A stretch of 64,000 bases of DNA from Bacteroidales bacterium (GCA_017477425.1 JAFUVT010000016.1:124001-188000); one strand, 5' to 3'; shown: positions 53,356-62,750, numbered from the stretch's first letter. Translations and numbers: made by a program. Notes: generated by a model not told the origin, from the sequence alone.

Positions 53356-55404
53356 ATGAACAAGTTTTATTTGACTTTAGGCCTTGTCGCTGCCACTTTC
53401 GGCAGCCTCGTTGCCGGTCCCGTTGACCAGCACAAGGCGCAACAACTCGGTGCCAAGTTTTTGGGCACTTCCGTCATCGGTCAGAGAACCGCTGACATTC
53501 AATTGGATTTGGTGGCCACCGCCAACGACATTCGGCGTGGCGCCACCGATTATTATGTTTTCAACGTCAAGGACGGCGAGGGTTTCGTCGTTGTGGCTGG
53601 CGACGACCGCGTGAAGCCCATCTTGGCCTATTCCACCACGGGGGCCTACGACCCCGCCAATGTTGCCGAGGCTTTCGCCTTCACGCTCATGCGTTTTCAG
53701 GACGAAATCCAATATGTGCGCAACCACAACCTTGAGGCCACGCCCGACATCGTCGCCGAATGGAAATCGGTGGCCGCGAGCGGACAAATCGCGCCCGGTC
53801 GCAACGCCCGCAGCGTGGAAGGTCCCTTCTGCGAAACGCTTTGGAACCAAAGCTATCCGTGGAACAGCCAATGCCCCGAAGACCCTGAGGGACACGGCGG
53901 CTACACCTACGCTGGCTGCGTGGCCACGGCTTTGGGCCAGGTGATGAAGTTTTGGGACTGGCCGGCGCAAGGCAACGGCTCGCACACCTACACTCCCGAT
54001 GGCTATCCCCAACAAACCGCCAACTTCGGCGAGACCGAATACCACTTCGAACTGATGCCTCTTGCCCTCGACTCCACCACGACGCTCGACGACGCCTATT
54101 ACATCGCCCAGCTGCTGCACCACATCGGCGTGGCCGTGGATATGCAATACAGCGCCCACGGCAGCGGCGCCTATTCGGAAGATGTGCACAATGTGTTGCG
54201 CAACAACTTCCGCTACGCCTGCGACGACTACATCTGCAACTACGAGTTCATCTTTCCTGGTATGGGCTACACCAACGAGCAATGGCTGGAGATGCTGAAA
54301 AGCAGCGGCTTGTACGAAGGTATGCCGCTCTATTACAGCGGCACCGACGACCTCGGTCGAGGCGGACACGCCTACGTTTGCGACGGTTTCGACGAGAACG
54401 ACTACCTCCACTTCAACTGGGGCTGGAGCGGCGTCGACAACGCTTGGTGTCCTGTGGGCGCGCTCAACACGACGCAATATGCCTTCAACACGCTCAACGG
54501 CTTTGTCGGGCACATGCGCCCGCAAGACGCTGAATATTTCCAGCGTCCCGAAGCCGTGGCCGACTTCGAAGTCATCGAAAACGAACAATTTGACGGCGTC
54601 AAACTCAGTTGGACCAATCCCGCCAACGACCTCAACGGCAACGCTTTGAGCGGCATCGAATCCGTCACCATCCGCCGTAACTTGACCGAATTGGCCGTGC
54701 TGACCAATGCGCAAGTGGGTGCCGCCATGGATTATGAAGACAGCAACCTCGCCCCTGGGCTTTACCAATACGAAATCTATGTCACCAGTGCAGCTGGCAC
54801 GAGCCACACGGAGCGTAGCACCATCCTCGTCGGCGAGAAGTGCGACGTCACCTTCCAGCTCCACGACCAAGGCGGCGATGGCTGGATGGGCGCCGCCATC
54901 AGCGTGGCCGACGAAAACGGCAAGCGTTTTGCCGTCGTCACCCTGAGCGAAGGCGCTGAAAGCACCGTCACGATGCCCATGCTGAAGGGCAACATCAGCT
55001 TCCACTGGAACCACGGCTGGTATCACTCCTCGGAGCAATACAACACCGACGACGAATGCTCTTTCAGCGTCCTCGATGCCGATGGCAACGTGCTCTACAC
55101 CTCCGCCGAACTGGAAGACGGCGTGTTCCTGAACTACAACAACGACTGCGACCCGACGGAAGTGCAAGAAACAGTGGCCGAGCAGGTTCAAGTCTATCCC
55201 AACCCGACCAGTGGCGTGCTCTTCATCGAAGGTGAAGGTGAGATGCACATCAGCGTCGTCAACGTATTGGGACAGAAGCTCATAGAGACATCAGCCGAAG
55301 GCAATGCCACGCTCAACTTGGGCAATTACGGCCCAGGCATGTATCTCCTCCGCATCGAGACCGCTGAAGGCGTCATGGTGCAGAAAGTGAGTGTGAGGAA
55401 GTGA
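53356..55404 (+). CDS. Secreted C10 (streptopain-like) cysteine peptidase with T9SS C-terminal domain
   Basis: 682 residues. Signal peptide 1-20; an inhibitory propeptide of the Spi type (about 22-150, DYYVFNVKDGEGFVVVAGDDRVKPILAYS); catalytic domain about 155-400 with Cys188 in YAGCVATALGQVMKFWDWP and His338 in GGHAYVCDGFDENDYLHFNWGW. A fibronectin/C-terminal beta region follows (about 400-600, including a KCDVTFQLHDQGGDGW segment), then the sorting domain VYPNPTSGVLFIEGEGEM...PGMYLLRIETAEG. Related to streptopain and Porphyromonas PrtT. It should be secreted as a zymogen and cleaved outside. Confidence 0.93.
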   Translation: MNKFYLTLGLVAATFGSLVAGPVDQHKAQQLGAKFLGTSVIGQRTADIQLDLVATANDIRRGATDYYVFNVKDGEGFVVVAGDDRVKPILAYSTTGAYDPANVAEAFAFTLMRFQDEIQYVRNHNLEATPDIVAEWKSVAASGQIAPGRNARSVEGPFCETLWNQSYPWNSQCPEDPEGHGGYTYAGCVATALGQVMKFWDWPAQGNGSHTYTPDGYPQQTANFGETEYHFELMPLALDSTTTLDDAYYIAQLLHHIGVAVDMQYSAHGSGAYSEDVHNVLRNNFRYACDDYICNYEFIFPGMGYTNEQWLEMLKSSGLYEGMPLYYSGTDDLGRGGHAYVCDGFDENDYLHFNWGWSGVDNAWCPVGALNTTQYAFNTLNGFVGHMRPQDAEYFQRPEAVADFEVIENEQFDGVKLSWTNPANDLNGNALSGIESVTIRRNLTELAVLTNAQVGAAMDYEDSNLAPGLYQYEIYVTSAAGTSHTERSTILVGEKCDVTFQLHDQGGDGWMGAAISVADENGKRFAVVTLSEGAESTVTMPMLKGNISFHWNHGWYHSSEQYNTDDECSFSVLDADGNVLYTSAELEDGVFLNYNNDCDPTEVQETVAEQVQVYPNPTSGVLFIEGEGEMHISVVNVLGQKLIETSAEGNATLNLGNYGPGMYLLRIETAEGVMVQKVSVRK

Positions 55405-55448
55405 TTGCAAAGTGCATTACTTTCAACCAAATGTGCCTAAAAAAGTAT

Positions 55449-55497
55449 AGATTTGGTGAAAACTAAAGCAAAAATCGCGTTAGTTTTCACCAAATCT
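55449..55497. repeat. Palindrome P3, 5' side of ATPase 3
   Basis: Perfect 18-bp arms AGATTTGGTGAAAACTAA (55449-55466) and TTAGTTTTCACCAAATCT (55480-55497) with a 13-nt loop. An outer inverted pair CAACCAAAT (about 55424-55432) and ATTTGGTTG (about 55514-55522) encloses it, giving a nested structure of about 100 bp. Confidence 0.93.
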
Positions 55498-55541
55498 CAT
55501 TAAAAAAGGGTAGATTTGGTTGGAAGTATGATAATTTTTCG

Positions 55542-55549
55542 TACTTTTG
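55542..55549 (+). promoter_or_regulatory. -7 box of ATPase 3
   Basis: TACTTTTG, 25 bp before the ATG and 44 bp after palindrome P3. Same octamer as for ATPases 1 and 2. Confidence 0.6.
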
Positions 55550-55574
55550 CCTGTCAAATCAAAACACTTTTGCT

Positions 55575-56996
55575 ATGCTCATCGGAAGAAGTGAAGAACA
55601 ACGGCTTTTGTTGTCGTTGCTGGAATCAGACAGGTCGGAGTTTGTGGCCGTTTATGGTCGCCGCCGTGTGGGGAAAACCTATTTGGTGCGCGAGGTGTTC
55701 AACTACAAGTTTGCCTTTCAGCATGCTGGCATTCAGGATGCCACGATGAAAGAACAATTGGAGGAGTTCCATCACTCACTCATCTTGGCAGGCATGAAAG
55801 GGAGCAAGAGACCTCGCAACTGGTCGCAGGCATTTTTCATGCTCGGACAGCATTTGTCGGCTTTGCCCGACGGGAAAAAAGTGATTTTCATCGACGAATT
55901 GCCATGGCTTGACACACCTTGCTCCAAGCTCGTAACAGCCTTGGACCATTTTTGGAATGGTTGGGCTTCGGCGCGGAAAGACATCATTTTGGTGGTTTGC
56001 GGAAGCGCCACTTCGTGGATCATCAACAACATTGTGATGAACTATGGCGGGCTGCACAACCGCCTGACGCGACAGATTTACATTGAGCCGTTCACCCTGC
56101 ACGAGTGCGAGCTGTACGCCCGCTCGAAGCATTTGGGCATGAACAGGCGCAACATCCTTGAGACTTACATGGTCATGGGCGGCATCCCCTTCTATTGGGA
56201 TTTCCTGCAAAAGGAACTGTCGTGGGCGCAAAACATCGACCGCATGTTTTTCCACAAAAACGGCGAGATGCGCCGCGAGTTCGATGCACTCTATGCCTCG
56301 TTGTTCCGCCGTCCGCAAGCCTACATTGACGTGGTGACCGCCTTGGGCAAAAAGAAAGTCGGCATGACACGCAACGAAATCATTGAGGCCTTGGGCGAAA
56401 ACAACGGCGGCTCGCTGACGAAAATCCTTACGGAACTGGAGGAATGCGATTTCATCCGCTCTTACAACGCCATCGGAAAATCGAAGAAGGAAACCATATA
56501 TCAACTGATTGACAACTTCACCCTTTTTTATTTCAAGTTCATGGCAGGAAAGGACATCAACGACAAGAATTATTGGTCGTCCGTTCTCAAACAGCCCATT
56601 TACAACGCATGGAGCGGCTTGGCATTTGAGCGGGTTTGCCTCCAGCACATCGACCAAATCAAGAAGGCTTTGGGTATTGCGGGCATCGTAAGCAACGTAC
56701 ATTCGTGGACTTATCGCCCGAAGGACAAAAAGGAAAAGGGCGTGCAAATCGATATGCTCATCGACCGCGACGACAATGTCATTAACTTGTGTGAAATGAA
56801 ATACGCCAAGGACAAATACGAGCTCACCGCCGATGACGACGAGGAACTGCGCCGCAAAGCCCGCGTCTTTGAAAGCAAAACGGGAACGCGCAAAGCCGTC
56901 ACCACGGTGATGATTACCTCCTACGGCCTGGTTCGCAACGAATGGGCCAACGACATCCAGCGCCAGGTGGTGATGGATGACTTGTTTGAGGCTTGA
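55575..56996 (+). CDS. ATPase 3: AAA-type ATPase with C-terminal PD-(D/E)XK-like domain
   Basis: 473 residues. Walker A YGRRRVGKT (Gly28-Thr35), Walker B VIFIDELPWLDTP, sensor-like VVCGSATSWI, a winged-helix-like segment KKKVGMTRNEIIEALGENNGG, and C-terminal QIDMLIDRDDNVINLCEMK. Paralogous to ATPases 1 and 2, but on the opposite strand and inserted between protease genes. It has its own promoter, upstream palindrome and downstream bidirectional terminator, so it is a stand-alone unit. Role unknown. Confidence 0.86.
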   Translation: MLIGRSEEQRLLLSLLESDRSEFVAVYGRRRVGKTYLVREVFNYKFAFQHAGIQDATMKEQLEEFHHSLILAGMKGSKRPRNWSQAFFMLGQHLSALPDGKKVIFIDELPWLDTPCSKLVTALDHFWNGWASARKDIILVVCGSATSWIINNIVMNYGGLHNRLTRQIYIEPFTLHECELYARSKHLGMNRRNILETYMVMGGIPFYWDFLQKELSWAQNIDRMFFHKNGEMRREFDALYASLFRRPQAYIDVVTALGKKKVGMTRNEIIEALGENNGGSLTKILTELEECDFIRSYNAIGKSKKETIYQLIDNFTLFYFKFMAGKDINDKNYWSSVLKQPIYNAWSGLAFERVCLQHIDQIKKALGIAGIVSNVHSWTYRPKDKKEKGVQIDMLIDRDDNVINLCEMKYAKDKYELTADDDEELRRKARVFESKTGTRKAVTTVMITSYGLVRNEWANDIQRQVVMDDLFEA

Positions 56997-57017
56997 ATTG
57001 TTCCTACATCCCACAGG

Positions 57018-57052
57018 AAAAGCCCCGAACGCAGCTTGCATTCGGGGCTTTT
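57018..57052. terminator. Bidirectional terminator, ATPase 3 / protease 3
   Basis: AAAAGCCCCGAA and TTCGGGGCTTTT arms with an 11-nt loop, followed by a T-run on plus and preceded by A residues for the minus transcript. Confidence 0.92.
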
Positions 57053-57072
57053 TTTTGAGACAAGAGAAAACT

Positions 57073-59889
57073 TTACTCTACGAAAACCTTTTTCACGGCT
57101 CCTTCAACTTTAATGAAATAAACGCCTCGTGAAAAGTCTTTCAAATCGATGGTCTTCTTGCCGTTCACGTTGAGGGTTTTCACGGTGCGACCAGTTTCGT
57201 CGATAATGGCTACCTCGCCCTCGGCTTCGATGGTCAGAGACTCGGAGGCGGGGTTGGGATAGACAGTGAAATTACTTTCCGATTCGTTGAGGCCTTCGGT
57301 ATAAAGCAGGTTGGCCACAAGGTGGCGGTTGGCAGTCGCAGTGAAAGTGTACACTGGCTCGGTGGAAACGATCTCTCCATCCTCACTCCAATGCTCGAAA
57401 ACGTAATCGGTGAAGGTCTCCACGCTTAAGGTGACTTGTTCGCCGTAGTCGTAAGTTCCAGCACCAGTGACGGTTGCACCTTCTTCAGGCTCGGCCACAG
57501 CAGTGATTTCAAAGGCTTGAAGCTCAAAATTGGCGACCAAATTACGATTATTGTTCACAATGAAAGAATAGCTCTCGTTGGAAGAAACGATGTTTCCGCT
57601 CTCTGTCCAGTTCAGGAAGTTGAAGCCCTCGTTGGCCGTGGCCGAAACGGTGCAACTTTGGCCCTGTTGGTATGTTCCGCCACCCGAAACGGTTCCGCCG
57701 TTGCTCGGATTGGCCGAAACAGAAATGGTGTAGTTTTGCGGAATGGCCGTGAAATTAGCCACCAAGGTGCGATTGCTGTTCACAGCGAAGGAATAGCTGG
57801 CGTTGGTTGAGACCACGCTGCCGTTTTCGGTCCAGTTGGTGAAGGTGAAGTTGCTGTTTGGCGTGGCCGAAACGGTGCAACTTTGGCCCTGTTGGTAAGT
57901 GCCACCGCCCGAAACCGTGCCACCATTGCTCGGGTTGGCCGAAACGCTAACGATGTAGTTTTGCGGAATGGCCGTGAAATTGGCCACCAAAGTGCGGTTA
58001 CCGTTCACGGTGAAGGAATAACTGGCGTTGGTTGAGACCACGTTGCCGTTTTCGGTCCAGTTGGTGAAGGTGAAGTTACTGTTTGGCGTGGCCGAAACGG
58101 TGCAACTTTGGCCTTGTTGGTATGTGCCTCCGCCCGTCACCGTGCCACCATTGCTCGGATTGGCCGAAACAGAAATGGTGTAGTTTTGGGGAATGGCCGT
58201 GAAATTGGCCACCAAGGTACGATTGCCGTTCACGGTGAAGGAATAACTGGCGTTGGTTGAGACCACGTTGCCGTTCTCCGTCCAGTTGGTGAAAGTGAAG
58301 TTGCTATTGGGCGATGCTGAAACGGTGCAGTTGTCACCTTGATAATAAGCGCCTCCACCTGTCACCGTACCGCCGTTGCTCGGATTGGCCGAAACCGAAA
58401 TCGTGTAGTTCTGCACACTTCCACCAACGGCGTTCACCGCTGCCAAGGCATCGACACGGCCGCAGCCTGTGATGTTGCTCTTGGTGCGCGACAAAGGCAC
58501 GGCAGTCTCTTCCACAATCTGGCAGATTTGCGCAGGTGTTAGGTTTGGATTCTTGCTGAGCATCAAGGCGATGGTTCCAGTAACAATGGGTGTGGCTTGC
58601 GAAGTACCGCCCATCGAGAAATAGTCGTCGGTGGTGTAATAATCCAACGAAAGCACCCAATCGCCAGGGGCGCACACGTCGGGACGAATCAGGCCGATGC
58701 CAGGATTGTAGGGATAGTCGCCGAAAGAAGTGGCCGTCCAAGTGGAAGGTCCATGAGAAGTAAATGAACTCGGAACATCTGAGGTGTTGACGCAACCAAC
58801 ACTAATCACACTGCTCAATCCGCCAGGATTGGCTTGCTGGTCGGGATCGAGATAAGGCGGTGGGCAGCTGCCAGGGTAGCGCACATTGTACGGAATCGGG
58901 TAGGTGCTCTGATAGTTGCCTTCATTGCCCGCTCCACAGGTGGTGACCACTCCAGCACTCAACATGTTGACACAGGCATTGCGCAGCAAAACCATTTCCG
59001 AATAATACTCGCCCGTGTAGCCCATCGAAACATTGATCAAGTCGGCACCATGTTCCAAAGCCCACTGCATTCCTCCAGTAAGATGTGTTGGAGCGGAAGC
59101 GCCTGACGCATTCGTAACCTTCAGGCACATCAAGGTGGCATCGGGGGCTATTCCCGTTTGCTGTCCCGCCGTGCCGTCTCCACAAATGATGCCTGCCACA
59201 TGGGTGCCATGCTCCATGTCATCCATCGGATCGTCATCATTGTTGAATATGTCGTAGCCATGATGCGGGAATTGCGTGCCACCGTCCCAAAGATGGTCGG
59301 CGAGGTCAATATGGTTATAGTTGACACCCGAGTCGACAATGGCCACTAACACGCCTTGACCCGTATAGCCCAGAGCCCATGCATCGTCGGCGTTCACGTG
59401 GGTGACGTGTTCGGCAATTGCTCTGGCTTGGGAATCGACATTCTTTTGCGATTGAGGGCTATTGGGGATGGCCTGCTCCAGCTTGTCGTATCCAATCAAG
59501 GAAATATCAGCGCGTTGTGCAAGGTCGAGGATGGCTGTCTTGGTGGCCGAAAGGCTAATCGCGTTGGCAATCCAAAGGACTTTCACGTTGGCCACCATGT
59601 TCTGGCCTTCCATCTCGACAAGCGAGCGTTGCAGCTCGTGTTGCGTGGCCTCGGCATGTTGCTTCAGCTCGTTGACAACGAAGTCGCGGCGTTCGGCGCG
59701 CGTGGTAAAATGGGCTGCACGATGGTTGAGCAACTCGTTGTCGCACTGCTGTTTCATAATGATGACGATGTCGATTTTTTCGTCGTCCGACCTACGGTTC
59801 ATTTCCTCGGCCAGTTCGGGCGTAATTGTTTGCGCGAATCCGCCAAGGCATAATAAAGCCAAAATGAGCGTGAACAGATTTCTTTTCAT
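57073..59889 (-). CDS. Secreted S8 subtilisin-like protease with five InlB-B-like repeats and T9SS C-terminal domain (protease 3)
   Basis: 938 residues. Signal peptide 1-20; propeptide-like region to about 160; S8 domain with Asp186 (AIVDSGVNYNHIDL), His227 (EHGTHVAGIICG) and Ser in GGTSQATPIVTG. From residue 494 there are tandem modules of 75 residues with the pattern SVSANPSNGGTVTGGG...NWTENGNVVS...TLVANF; four are close copies and the fifth is divergent. They resemble the divergent InlB B-repeat family and probably hold the catalytic domain away from the surface or bind a partner. The tail (about 866-938) is a T9SS sorting domain (VYPNPASESLTIEAEGEV). Co-directional with the LRR gene 33 bp upstream. 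Confidence 0.93.
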   Translation of the reverse strand: MKRNLFTLILALLCLGGFAQTITPELAEEMNRRSDDEKIDIVIIMKQQCDNELLNHRAAHFTTRAERRDFVVNELKQHAEATQHELQRSLVEMEGQNMVANVKVLWIANAISLSATKTAILDLAQRADISLIGYDKLEQAIPNSPQSQKNVDSQARAIAEHVTHVNADDAWALGYTGQGVLVAIVDSGVNYNHIDLADHLWDGGTQFPHHGYDIFNNDDDPMDDMEHGTHVAGIICGDGTAGQQTGIAPDATLMCLKVTNASGASAPTHLTGGMQWALEHGADLINVSMGYTGEYYSEMVLLRNACVNMLSAGVVTTCGAGNEGNYQSTYPIPYNVRYPGSCPPPYLDPDQQANPGGLSSVISVGCVNTSDVPSSFTSHGPSTWTATSFGDYPYNPGIGLIRPDVCAPGDWVLSLDYYTTDDYFSMGGTSQATPIVTGTIALMLSKNPNLTPAQICQIVEETAVPLSRTKSNITGCGRVDALAAVNAVGGSVQNYTISVSANPSNGGTVTGGGAYYQGDNCTVSASPNSNFTFTNWTENGNVVSTNASYSFTVNGNRTLVANFTAIPQNYTISVSANPSNGGTVTGGGTYQQGQSCTVSATPNSNFTFTNWTENGNVVSTNASYSFTVNGNRTLVANFTAIPQNYIVSVSANPSNGGTVSGGGTYQQGQSCTVSATPNSNFTFTNWTENGSVVSTNASYSFAVNSNRTLVANFTAIPQNYTISVSANPSNGGTVSGGGTYQQGQSCTVSATANEGFNFLNWTESGNIVSSNESYSFIVNNNRNLVANFELQAFEITAVAEPEEGATVTGAGTYDYGEQVTLSVETFTDYVFEHWSEDGEIVSTEPVYTFTATANRHLVANLLYTEGLNESESNFTVYPNPASESLTIEAEGEVAIIDETGRTVKTLNVNGKKTIDLKDFSRGVYFIKVEGAVKKVFVE
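57511..58410 (-). repeat. Four tandem 225-bp coding repeats inside protease 3
   Basis: Units at about 58186-58410, 57961-58185, 57736-57960 and 57511-57735 encode 75-residue modules and are near-identical at DNA level for the middle copies; a divergent fifth module follows to about 57295. Such identity favours recombination that changes copy number. Confidence 0.9.
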
Positions 59890-59922
59890 AAGGCTAAATT
59901 TTGATATTGCTCAAACTAAAGC

Positions 59923-60747
59923 CTAAAACCTCATGATTTTGGAGCTCAGAATCTTGCCGTTTTCAGTGGTGATTTTCAGCAGATAAACACCTTCGCTCAG
60001 CCCTTCAATTCGGCACTGACCTTCGCAAGCGATTTGTTTTACAAGTTTGCCGTCCATTGAATAAATCAACGCCTCGGTCATTCCTTCACATTCCACGGTG
60101 AAGTTTTCCGTGCTGGGGTTGGGATAGACGTTCACCGCGGCGGTTTCGGCCTCGCCAATGCCCACGTTGCCGCAGTCGTCCATCAGTGGGAGCGAAGCCC
60201 AGTCGGGGTCGGCCTCAAAGGCTGGAAGGCAACCGCAAGGCACCACGATTTTGCAGTGGTCGTTGATGTCGTTGAAAGCGCCGTACCAAAGGTAGAAAGG
60301 TTGGGCGTCGTTGACGAAGATGTAATCGAGGTTGGCGTTGTCGGCGAAGGCGAAGGAGTTGATTTGCGTCATGCCAGCAGGGATATAGATGACGATGAGT
60401 TTCGGACAGCCCGAAATGCCGTGGAAACCGATGTTCTCAAGGTTGTTGGGGAGCGTGATGCTGGTCAGATCGGTGCAGTTGTAGAACGCCTCGTTGCCGA
60501 TGTTGGTGACACGGAAAGTCGTATCGCCAAAAGTAACGGTTTCGGGAATGACGATGTCGCCCGAATAAGAGTTTTCGTGGTCGGCATCGACCACCATAAG
60601 TGTTGTTTCGCCGCAGCCTCCGCCAGGAAGTTGGTGCGGCAGTTTGGTGTAGTGAATGCCGTCGACGGTGAAGTCGTAGGCGAAAGCGCGTTGGCCGCAC
60701 ATCGCAAGTGCCAAGGCCAGAACTGAAAATAAAACTGTGCGTTTCAT
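59923..60747 (-). CDS. Secreted BspA-type leucine-rich-repeat protein with T9SS C-terminal domain
   Basis: 274 residues. Signal peptide 1-23 (ending RAFAY). The region about 75-155 holds a few BspA/LRR_5-type repeats (VTNIGNEAFYNCTDLTSITLPNNLENIGFHGISGCPKLIVIYIPAG). The C-terminal part is a T9SS sorting domain (VYPNPSTENFTVECEGMTEALIYSMDGK) very close to those of the proteases. Probably an adhesion or binding protein at the cell surface. First gene of a likely operon with protease 3; a TACTTTTG box lies 36 bp upstream. Confidence 0.88.
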   Translation of the reverse strand: MKRTVLFSVLALALAMCGQRAFAYDFTVDGIHYTKLPHQLPGGGCGETTLMVVDADHENSYSGDIVIPETVTFGDTTFRVTNIGNEAFYNCTDLTSITLPNNLENIGFHGISGCPKLIVIYIPAGMTQINSFAFADNANLDYIFVNDAQPFYLWYGAFNDINDHCKIVVPCGCLPAFEADPDWASLPLMDDCGNVGIGEAETAAVNVYPNPSTENFTVECEGMTEALIYSMDGKLVKQIACEGQCRIEGLSEGVYLLKITTENGKILSSKIMRF

Positions 60748-60782
60748 GATTGAAAATGTTTAAATTAGAATGATTTAGGAGG

Positions 60783-60790
60783 CAAAAGTA
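60783..60790 (-). promoter_or_regulatory. -7 box of the LRR protein / protease 3 operon
   Basis: TACTTTTG on the minus strand, 36 bp before the ATG. The remaining gap to 61100 contains a long A-run (about 60841-60856) and A/T-rich sequence with no gene. Confidence 0.55.
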
Positions 60791-61100
60791 CGGATTAGTT
60801 TTGAATACACAATGCGAAAATAATAAAATATTTATCGCAACAAAAAAAAAAAAAAAATAGTTTAATAAATTAGAATCATAGCATTACATTGAAAATGAGT
60901 AGGTTGCAAAACCCGCTGATTTTTGGATTCTTTTTCCACTTTCTGGAAAAGCAGGGAAGAAGCACAAATAAAGAGGAATTCCAAATGTACATTCTTAGGT
61001 CTTGAAACTCCCGTATCAAATCAACAGGTTATGTCCAAGCACTATGAAGACTTTTTCTTCAAAATATTTCTCCAATCAAATAACTATCAAATAAAAACAG

Positions 61101-61162
61101 TTTTGATAATCAAAGTTTTATGTTTGAAAAACCGTAAAAAGTGATTTTCCAGTCAAATAAAA
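61101..61162. repeat. 62-bp direct repeat, left copy, 3' side of the AlbA_2 gene
   Basis: Starts TTTTGATAATCAA, ends GTGATTTTCCAGTCAAATAA plus AA. It touches the stop codon of the gene. About 53 of 62 positions match the copy at 62636-62697 by eye. Confidence 0.88.
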
Positions 61163-61163
61163 C

Positions 61164-62603
61164 TCAAGCCCAAATCGGTATATATTTAATAAGTTTCTTG
61201 GAAATGTTGTCGGGATTGTCTCCCTTGATGAGCTTTTCGTCAAGTGTGTCGCGAATGACACGGGAAACCATCGATGAGTTGTTTGGCGATATCTTAAAGC
61301 GTTCTCGCAAGGATGTGTTTGTCATTTTCTCGTTCATTACATATCGGAGACAGGCGTGCTGGTAACAAGCCCTAATTCGGTCTCCCCGTTCCATTTTGGA
61401 AAATGGAAGGTACGAATATAGCGTCACTTTGGTGTGTTTTTCCTGAACTTGAATATCGTAGGCTGGAAGTTGGAACATCTCTATGCTTTGCACAACCTTG
61501 TCTAGTCCGCTGCCCTTTTCTTCGCAAATGCCAAAGCGTCTCATAACGGAGGCCAGCGTCTCGTTGCGGCTCTGGTATTCGTCTATAAAGCGGTTTGTTT
61601 GTATAAGAGGCAATCCAGGGTTGGATATTTCTATGCGGTCGCTGTATATTTCTATCATTGGGCCAGTTCCAGAGATGTCAAAATCCTGATGTATAAGAGC
61701 GTTGGCCGTAAGTTCCCTTATGGCCAATTCAGGATAAATGGTCACTTCTTTGCGCAAAGCTTCCTTAATAATCTCATTGCTTGGAAGGATGTCCATGATA
61801 TACTTGATAAGTCCTTTAAAACCAACTATATAGCCATCTTCTCTTTCTTGGTCTTTGATGGTCTCCATCTTGCTTTTCCCTTTGTACTGGATGACACGGA
61901 CGGCTTTCCTTTTCAAAAATTCAAATTTCGATAAGTCCTTTGCGAATAGAATTGCGCCCAAATTGGTTATTTCATAACCCGAAAGCGTTTGATTGACAAA
62001 CTTTTCATTGGTGAATCTTTCCGCAACTCCATCTTGTGTTTTGGGGTATGGAAGGTTAAGCAAATCAAAGTAGCTTTGGGTATCAAGTAGGGCCATCACT
62101 TCATCAAAACTATTGACTTGCTTGGCAATTCTATCCTCAAAGGGGTGCTGATTGCCTGCTCCCCATATCTTCCTTTCCTTCTCGGGAAAGTCTTTTAGTT
62201 TGCGTGTCAGACTGCCAACTTTAATATAGTCAATATTGGTGAAGGATGTTGGCTGGTCTTTGGCGGCCGGAATTTTAAACAAAGCCACTGGTTTCCCGAA
62301 ATACTCACCTTCGATTATCTCAACGTCAATCCGTGGCGAAAGCCTCTGCAACAACCAATTTTCAAATTCTTCGTTTCCGACTTTATGCATCTTTGGATGA
62401 AAAGATGTACCTTTCACCTCGATTGTTTTATCATCGATCCCAAATAGGAGGAAGCCAAAAGGGACATGTTGCAAACAAGCACCATTGCTCAAGGCTGAGA
62501 TGTTTTTGCCTATCTCTTCATCAGAATGGAAATTCAATTTGAATTCCGCCCATTCACATTCTTTTGGCAGTTTCAATAAACCTGTAATAATTTGTTCTAT
62601 CAT
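61164..62603 (-). CDS. ATP-binding protein with Schlafen AlbA_2 domain and HATPase_c_4 domain
   Basis: 479 residues. N-terminal AlbA_2 domain (about 10-140: ECEWAEFKLNFHS, then NISALSNGACLQHVPFGFLLFGIDD). A GHKL-type ATPase follows with N-box RELTANALIHQDF, G1 IEISNPGLP and G2 GICEEKGSGLDK. The C-terminal 90 residues are winged-helix-like (MNEKMTNTSLRERFKISPNNSSMVSRVIRDTL). Such proteins are usually considered transcriptional regulators or defence-related. The gene is A/T-rich, alone on its strand and bracketed by direct repeats. Function unknown. Confidence 0.83.
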   Translation of the reverse strand: MIEQIITGLLKLPKECEWAEFKLNFHSDEEIGKNISALSNGACLQHVPFGFLLFGIDDKTIEVKGTSFHPKMHKVGNEEFENWLLQRLSPRIDVEIIEGEYFGKPVALFKIPAAKDQPTSFTNIDYIKVGSLTRKLKDFPEKERKIWGAGNQHPFEDRIAKQVNSFDEVMALLDTQSYFDLLNLPYPKTQDGVAERFTNEKFVNQTLSGYEITNLGAILFAKDLSKFEFLKRKAVRVIQYKGKSKMETIKDQEREDGYIVGFKGLIKYIMDILPSNEIIKEALRKEVTIYPELAIRELTANALIHQDFDISGTGPMIEIYSDRIEISNPGLPLIQTNRFIDEYQSRNETLASVMRRFGICEEKGSGLDKVVQSIEMFQLPAYDIQVQEKHTKVTLYSYLPFSKMERGDRIRACYQHACLRYVMNEKMTNTSLRERFKISPNNSSMVSRVIRDTLDEKLIKGDNPDNISKKLIKYIPIWA

Positions 62604-62606
62604 AAG

Positions 62607-62629
62607 AAAGTGATTTTCCAGTCAAATAA
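62607..62629. repeat. Partial third copy of the AlbA_2-flanking repeat
   Basis: GTGATTTTCCAGTCAAATAA (preceded by AAA) immediately upstream of the start codon, same orientation as the copies at 61101-61162 and 62636-62697. Confidence 0.88.
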
Positions 62630-62635
62630 GAATAT

Positions 62636-62697
62636 TTTTGATAATCAACGCTTTAAGTTTTTAAATTCGTAAAAAGTGATTTCCTAGTCAAATAAAA
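62636..62697. repeat. 62-bp direct repeat, right copy, 5' side of the AlbA_2 gene
   Basis: TTTTGATAATCAA at the start and GTGATTTCCTAGTCAAATAA near the end, with the same 38-bp offset between TTGATAATCAA and GTGATT as in the left copy. The two copies are 1535 bp apart. Confidence 0.88.
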
Positions 62698-62710
62698 AAA
62701 TTATTCCCTG

Positions 62711-62718
62711 CAAAAATA
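62711..62718 (-). promoter_or_regulatory. Possible -7 box of the AlbA_2 gene
   Basis: TATTTTTG on the minus strand, about 108 bp before the ATG, outside the direct repeat, so the repeats would be in the mRNA leader. Confidence 0.4.
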
Positions 62719-62750
62719 GCAAAAAAGTCTTTTTTGACATCCTTAAATGA

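Noticed and set aside
57511..58410. Regular repeats that could be read as a CRISPR array
   Set aside because: The period is 225 bp, the repeats are coding throughout and translate to InlB-like modules; there are no short repeats with unique spacers.
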